In this document: positions 60,508 through 64,000 of the stretch, in pieces
Numbering within the stretch: the first letter of the stretch is position 1
Layout: every line of letters begins with the position of its first letter
Position numbers and translations under genes: made by a program
The notes under the pieces: generated by a model
Told to the model about the DNA's origin: nothing
The model's input: only the letters and a program-made list of their open reading frames with translations
The model's database searches: none
Assembly: GCA_035695765.1 (NCBI GenBank)
Contig: DASRRI010000110.1
Location: 9,465-73,464, forward strand
Direction: 5' to 3'
DNA: 64,000 nucleotides
Origin: Dongia_A sp035695765
GTDB taxonomy: Bacteria; Pseudomonadota; Alphaproteobacteria; Dongiales; Dongiaceae

Positions 60508-61467
60508 TCAATTAGCCGGGGCGCTGTCCGTCGCCAGGCCAGCCTGGTTGGTCGCCTTCGATTTCGCCAGCAGCTTCAGCATTTCAAGGTTTCCGGCGGC
60601 TCGCTCGTGGTATGTCGGGCTGATCTCCAACGCCTGCGAAAAGTATTGCTGGGCAGCCTTTTGGTCGCCACGCAGCATCGCGACATAGCCCACGTTGTTG
60701 AGAGCGTCCGCCCGGCCGCCGGCGTGGATACCGACCAGCGCCTCGTCATATTGCCCCTGCCAGGCGAGTGCGATCCGCAAGTTGGCGCGGGTCATCTCCA
60801 TGGCCGGATCGATCGCCAGGGCACTCTGGAACTTCTGCACCGCCTCCGCATAGCGATGCTGCATCATCAGCGACATGCCCATGTTGTTGATGACGATCGC
60901 GGAGTCCGGCTTGGCTGCCAGCGCCTTCTCGTAAGCCGCCTGCGCATCCGTCCAGTTCTTGCTGGCGTCGTGGACCCGGCCGAGGGCCATCCATGACCGC
61001 CAGAGAGTGGGATCGGCGGCCACCGCCCGATCAAGCTGGGGCTGGGCCACGCTGAAGTCGCCCAGAGCGACCAGGGACAGGCCCATGCCCTGATAGGCGC
61101 GCGCGCCATAGGTCGCGTCGGACTGGATTGATTCGAACTGAGCCAGCGCCTGCTTCGGATCGGTCAAGCCGAGGAACACTTCGCCCGCGACCAGCTTTGC
61201 GCGAGGCGTCGCAAGCGCCGCCTGATCGAGGCGTGTCAGGCGCTGATAGGCAAGCTGAAACCTCCGTGCCTCGATATCGGCCTCTGCCGCGGTCAGCAGG
61301 TCATCACTGGATACCGTGGGGGCTGTGGCAACGACGTCCTTCTGCTCGGGCGCGGCGGCGCATCCCGTTACCACCAGCAGGCCGATCAACAGGCACCAGG
61401 CCATCGGACGAACTCCATACCGGCGATGCCCCTGAACTAGTTCGCTGTGGTTGAATTCTTTCATCAT
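60508..61467 (-). CDS. TadD-like TPR lipoprotein (second)
   Basis: 319 residues from ATG 61467, which overlaps the preceding stop in a TGATG junction. A signal sequence ends in a lipobox (VVTGC). About six tetratricopeptide repeats follow (for example ALGRVHDASKNWTDAQAAYEKALAAKPDSAIVINNMGMSLMMQHRYAEAVQKFQSAL). TadD-type proteins are periplasm-facing lipoproteins needed for Tad/Flp pilus secretin assembly. Order and coupling place it at the end of the tad operon. Confidence 0.85.
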   Translation of the reverse strand: MMKEFNHSELVQGHRRYGVRPMAWCLLIGLLVVTGCAAAPEQKDVVATAPTVSSDDLLTAAEADIEARRFQLAYQRLTRLDQAALATPRAKLVAGEVFLGLTDPKQALAQFESIQSDATYGARAYQGMGLSLVALGDFSVAQPQLDRAVAADPTLWRSWMALGRVHDASKNWTDAQAAYEKALAAKPDSAIVINNMGMSLMMQHRYAEAVQKFQSALAIDPAMEMTRANLRIALAWQGQYDEALVGIHAGGRADALNNVGYVAMLRGDQKAAQQYFSQALEISPTYHERAAGNLEMLKLLAKSKATNQAGLATDSAPAN

Positions 61468-62354
61468 CACGACCCCCAATATCCTGCTAACCGCAATCCC
61501 GGCAGCATTGCCGCCTGCCGGGAACCCGCGGCGGACCCCATGTCCGCCTGCACACTGAAATTGTCGACATCGGAAACGAGCGAGAATGGGAGCGGATCGA
61601 GTAGGCGCTGAAGCGCGGCCAGATTCCGCATCCTGAGATCATCGCCATGATGCTCCGGCTGCGCCGCGATATAGGGCAACGGCGCGATCTGCCCGCCCCG
61701 CAGCGCAATCGGCTCGGTGGGCTCCTGCGCCGATGCGCCATTCGTCACGAGCAATTGCACGCTCGGCGCGATCCGGATCACTTTTCCCTTTCGACGCACG
61801 ATGATGACATGATCGCCAATTGGAATATCGCCAGTCTCGCTGTCGAGGGTTGCGCTCTGCGAGGCGTCCACAGGCTGGCCCGGCTGCTCTCCGGCCGCCA
61901 GCGTCAGGTTGGCCAGGACAACAGGCTGACTCCCCTCGATCGCTTTGGCACGCTCCAGCAGCGCGATCGCGTGGGTCTTGTCGCCCCGCACCAGATAGGA
62001 GAAGCCCCAGTTGTTCAGTGCCGCGACCGAATTGGGATCGATCTCGAGCGCCTCGCCGTGGTAGCGATCCGCCAGGTCAAACCGGCGCAGGCGCGCATAA
62101 GCCTCGGCAATTAGGTTAAGGGCATGGACGTTCCTCGGATCGTCATGCACCACGCGCGACAATGCGTCGATCGCCAAGCCGTACTGGCCCGTCACCAATA
62201 ACGCGCGTCCGTTGGCGACCGGATCCTGCACCTCCATCCGATCTCCATCAATCGCGATCATTGGCCGCACATCATCACGCATGATGCTGCAGCCACCGAG
62301 ACTTGCCGCTGCGATGGTGATTGCGACCAGGACGCTTTGCCGGCTTGAACTCAT
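61467..62354 (-). CDS. tadD: TadD-like TPR lipoprotein (first) with C-terminal extension
   Basis: 295 residues. The lipobox SLGGC gives a lipid-anchored Cys at 22. Three to four TPRs cover about 45-155 (ALLVTGQYGLAIDALSRVVHDDPRNVHALNLIAEAYARLRRFDLADRYHGEALEIDPNSVAALNNWGFSYL). The remaining 130 residues are not TPR: a basic-hydrophobic stretch (DHVIIVRRKGKVIRIAPSVQLLVTNG) and a disordered tail. It lies 23 bases after tadC and is coupled to the next TPR gene. Confidence 0.83.
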   Translation of the reverse strand: MSSSRQSVLVAITIAAASLGGCSIMRDDVRPMIAIDGDRMEVQDPVANGRALLVTGQYGLAIDALSRVVHDDPRNVHALNLIAEAYARLRRFDLADRYHGEALEIDPNSVAALNNWGFSYLVRGDKTHAIALLERAKAIEGSQPVVLANLTLAAGEQPGQPVDASQSATLDSETGDIPIGDHVIIVRRKGKVIRIAPSVQLLVTNGASAQEPTEPIALRGGQIAPLPYIAAQPEHHGDDLRMRNLAALQRLLDPLPFSLVSDVDNFSVQADMGSAAGSRQAAMLPGLRLAGYWGS

Positions 62355-62377
62355 CTCCCCCTCCTCCCCACTTCCGG

Positions 62378-63355
62378 CTACCGGTAAAGAATCTGACGAT
62401 AGATGCGGATCATCACCGGCAGCAGAATCACGATCAGCATGGTCGGGAATACGAAAAAGCCCAGCGGCAAGGCCAGCTTCACCGGCAATGCTTGCGCCTT
62501 GGTCTCCGCGCGCAGCATCCGCATCGTCCGCATGTCGTCGGCGTAGAGCCGCAGCGCGTCCGCGACGCTCGTGCCGAGTTCCTCGGACTGAAGCAGCAGC
62601 GTGACCATTGATCGCACTTCATCGATGCCCATGCGTTCGGCCAGGTTGCGCAGCACATCGGCGCGCGTTCCACCTGCCCGCAGCTCCAGCGACATCATCG
62701 CGAAATTCTCCGCGATCGCCGGATGGGCGTGCCCCACCTCCTGGCCGACGCGATTGATGCCGGCATCGAGACTGAGGCCGGCCTCCACGCAGACCACCAG
62801 CAGATCGAGCGCATCGGGGAATCCATCGCGATACTGGCGCTGCAAGGACCGGGTGCGCATTCCGATCCAGAGATCCGGGAAGTAGAACGCGACCGCCGCC
62901 CCGGCAAGACCGAAGATCGGGAGCGTCTGCTCGGCGACTCGCGTCGACAGCACAGGAGCGGCGATCGCAAACAAGACAACGAACAGCACCGCCAAGCCAA
63001 TGCGGGCGGCATAGTACATCCCTATCGCGGATGGGCGATGAAAGCCTGCACACACCAACCGCCGGCGCAGCGAAGAGATCTTGGTCATGTTGGTCGGCAC
63101 GAAGTGCCGCATGAGCGGTGAGATTAGCGGCGCCTTGACCGCTTCATCGACATAGCTGAGTGACTCGGGGCGGACTCCGGATCGCAGCAGAACCGCTGCG
63201 TCCGCGCCCATCCGCCGCCGCATCGTGGTGCTGCTGGATGCCAAAGCGCTAACGCCATAGACCGCCAACACGACAGCAACGAACACCAGAGCGAGAACTG
63301 CCAGCCGCGCCGCATCCCCAGGCGCCATCCCAATCAGGTTCAGAAGACCATTCAT
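62378..63355 (-). CDS. tadC: Tad pilus assembly inner-membrane protein TadC
   Basis: 325 residues of the type II secretion F family, with membrane helices near 15-35, 115-135, 140-160 and 300-318. The T2SSF core is FPDALDLLVVCVEAGLSLDAGINRVGQEVGHAHPAIAENFAMMSLELRAGG, followed by LLLQSEELGTSVADALRLYADDMR. With TadB it forms the platform for pilin extrusion. It follows tadB by 12 bases. Confidence 0.92.
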   Translation of the reverse strand: MNGLLNLIGMAPGDAARLAVLALVFVAVVLAVYGVSALASSSTTMRRRMGADAAVLLRSGVRPESLSYVDEAVKAPLISPLMRHFVPTNMTKISSLRRRLVCAGFHRPSAIGMYYAARIGLAVLFVVLFAIAAPVLSTRVAEQTLPIFGLAGAAVAFYFPDLWIGMRTRSLQRQYRDGFPDALDLLVVCVEAGLSLDAGINRVGQEVGHAHPAIAENFAMMSLELRAGGTRADVLRNLAERMGIDEVRSMVTLLLQSEELGTSVADALRLYADDMRTMRMLRAETKAQALPVKLALPLGFFVFPTMLIVILLPVMIRIYRQILYR

Positions 63356-63367
63356 GTGCGGCTCCGA

Positions 63368-64000
63368 CTAGACACGGAAGTTCACCATTCGGTACATGAC
63401 GATGATGCCGAGAAACATGAGTCCGCACCCGGATCCGAGGATCGGCCAGAAGACCGGATCATTGGACACCGCCGCATAGAATGTCGGCGCGACTAGGTTG
63501 ACCACCCCCGCGAGCGCGAACGGCAGGATCGAGAGCAGGATGGCCGAGAACCTGCCTTCCGCAGACAACGCCCTGATCTTTGCGCGCATCTTGGCGCGCT
63601 CCCGGATCACGCGGGAGAGACTGTTCAGAATCTCCGCAAGGTTGCCACCGACCTGTGTCTGGATCATGACCGCGACGACGAGGAAACGCAGATCGCTAAG
63701 GCCGACACGGCGAGCCAGGTTGGACATTGCAGTGTCGAGATTCAGTCCGTACGTCATTTCGTCGACGACCAAGCCGAATTCGGTCGCGATCGGATCGCGC
63801 ATCTCGCGCGCGACCATCGCGATCGAGGTCGGTACCGGGTGGCCGGCCCGCAGACTTCTCACCACGATATCGATCGAATCCGGCAGCTGCGCCGTCATCT
63901 TCTTCCATCGCGCACGACGTTTCAAGATCAGGACCAGCAGCGGCACGATGAGCCCGAAAAAGACGGCCGCCAGGCCTGCCGTCAGCCCGGCCCTGGATAT
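63368..64000 (-). CDS. tadB: Tad pilus assembly protein TadB (5' end outside window)
   Basis: The frame is open from the window edge to the stop at 63368, about 210 residues. The T2SSF core LPDSIDIVVRSLRAGHPVPTSIAMVAREMRDPIATEFGLVVDEMTYGLNL, then QTQVGGNLAEILNSLSRVIRERAKM and the final helices identify TadB. The N-terminal helix and start lie outside. Partner of TadC; the ATPase tadA is presumably upstream, beyond the window. Confidence 0.92.
   Translation of the reverse strand: MSRAGLTAGLAAVFFGLIVPLLVLILKRRARWKKMTAQLPDSIDIVVRSLRAGHPVPTSIAMVAREMRDPIATEFGLVVDEMTYGLNLDTAMSNLARRVGLSDLRFLVVAVMIQTQVGGNLAEILNSLSRVIRERAKMRAKIRALSAEGRFSAILLSILPFALAGVVNLVAPTFYAAVSNDPVFWPILGSGCGLMFLGIIVMYRMVNFRV

Noticed and set aside
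1..64000. tRNA, rRNA, CRISPR arrays, transposases or integrases
   Set aside because: I looked for cloverleaf-like intergenic segments, regular spaced repeats and transposase motifs and saw none. Gaps between genes are short, and a covariance-model search was not possible here.

Overview
The window is GC-rich, densely coded DNA from an alphaproteobacterium, most likely a Rhodospirillales-type soil or water organism. The evidence is the serS-surE-pcm-nlpD order, two small PAS_5 proteins, a DUF992 protein, a Tad pilus locus, an ABC nucleoside importer joined to salvage enzymes, and a PTS-type dihydroxyacetone kinase in a cell otherwise using ABC importers. The genus assignment is inference. I see no rRNA, tRNA, CRISPR array, insertion sequence or phage module. 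All genes look chromosomal and similar in base composition.

Layout. 1-2.7 kb: end of an enoyl-CoA hydratase, a PAS_5 protein, a Crp-like regulator facing a Spy-like periplasmic protein, and a cupin. 2.7-6.6 kb (minus): serS, surE, pcm and an NlpD-like lipoprotein, with translational overlaps. 6.7-12.0 kb: Lrp regulator divergent from an EamA exporter, rimO, then pabB-pabC. 12.2-17.2 kb: a MASE1 hybrid histidine kinase overlapping a degenerate kinase-like membrane protein, facing a LuxR-type response regulator. 17.3-26.6 kb (minus): one operon for nucleoside import and breakdown (BMP binding protein, ATPase, two permeases, cdd, punA, deoA, deoB) that ends in a PHYHD1-like 2-oxoglutarate dioxygenase. 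26.8-30.3 kb: DUF1761 and DUF992 proteins and a two-subunit acyl-CoA dehydrogenase pair.

30.3-40.3 kb (minus): one long operon with a binding protein, two permeases, a 69-residue membrane protein, two different ATPases, DhaL, DhaM, HPr, enzyme I, a small HTH protein and DhaK. An ABC importer thus appears tied to a dihydroxyacetone-kinase-type enzyme with its own PEP phosphorelay. Divergent from it (40.6-46.8 kb, plus) are a LacI regulator, xylulokinase, xylose isomerase, a TIM-barrel sugar isomerase and a Gfo/Idh/MocA oxidoreductase. A 10-bp inverted repeat sits on the predicted ABC promoter between them.

46.8-53.8 kb holds a citrate-synthase-like protein with an acyl-CoA ligase, a GST, a VOC protein, a second PAS_5 protein, an XRE-cupin regulator divergent from a GNAT acetyltransferase, two small proteins, DUF1330 and an SDR. 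53.8-59.8 kb is a ribose-type (CUT2) sugar importer under a divergent LacI repressor, with paired GAAAGCGCTTTC-type operators on a good promoter and an apparent AUU start codon for the repressor. 59.9-64.0 kb holds a lytic transglycosylase and the end of a tad locus (tadB, tadC and two tadD-like lipoproteins).

The items most worth follow-up are the PHYHD1-like dioxygenase in the nucleoside operon, the ABC/PTS-kinase operon with its unassigned small proteins, the degenerate kinase beside the hybrid kinase, and the AUU-started repressor with its operators. Stem-loops lie just after the binding-protein genes in both sugar-importer operons.
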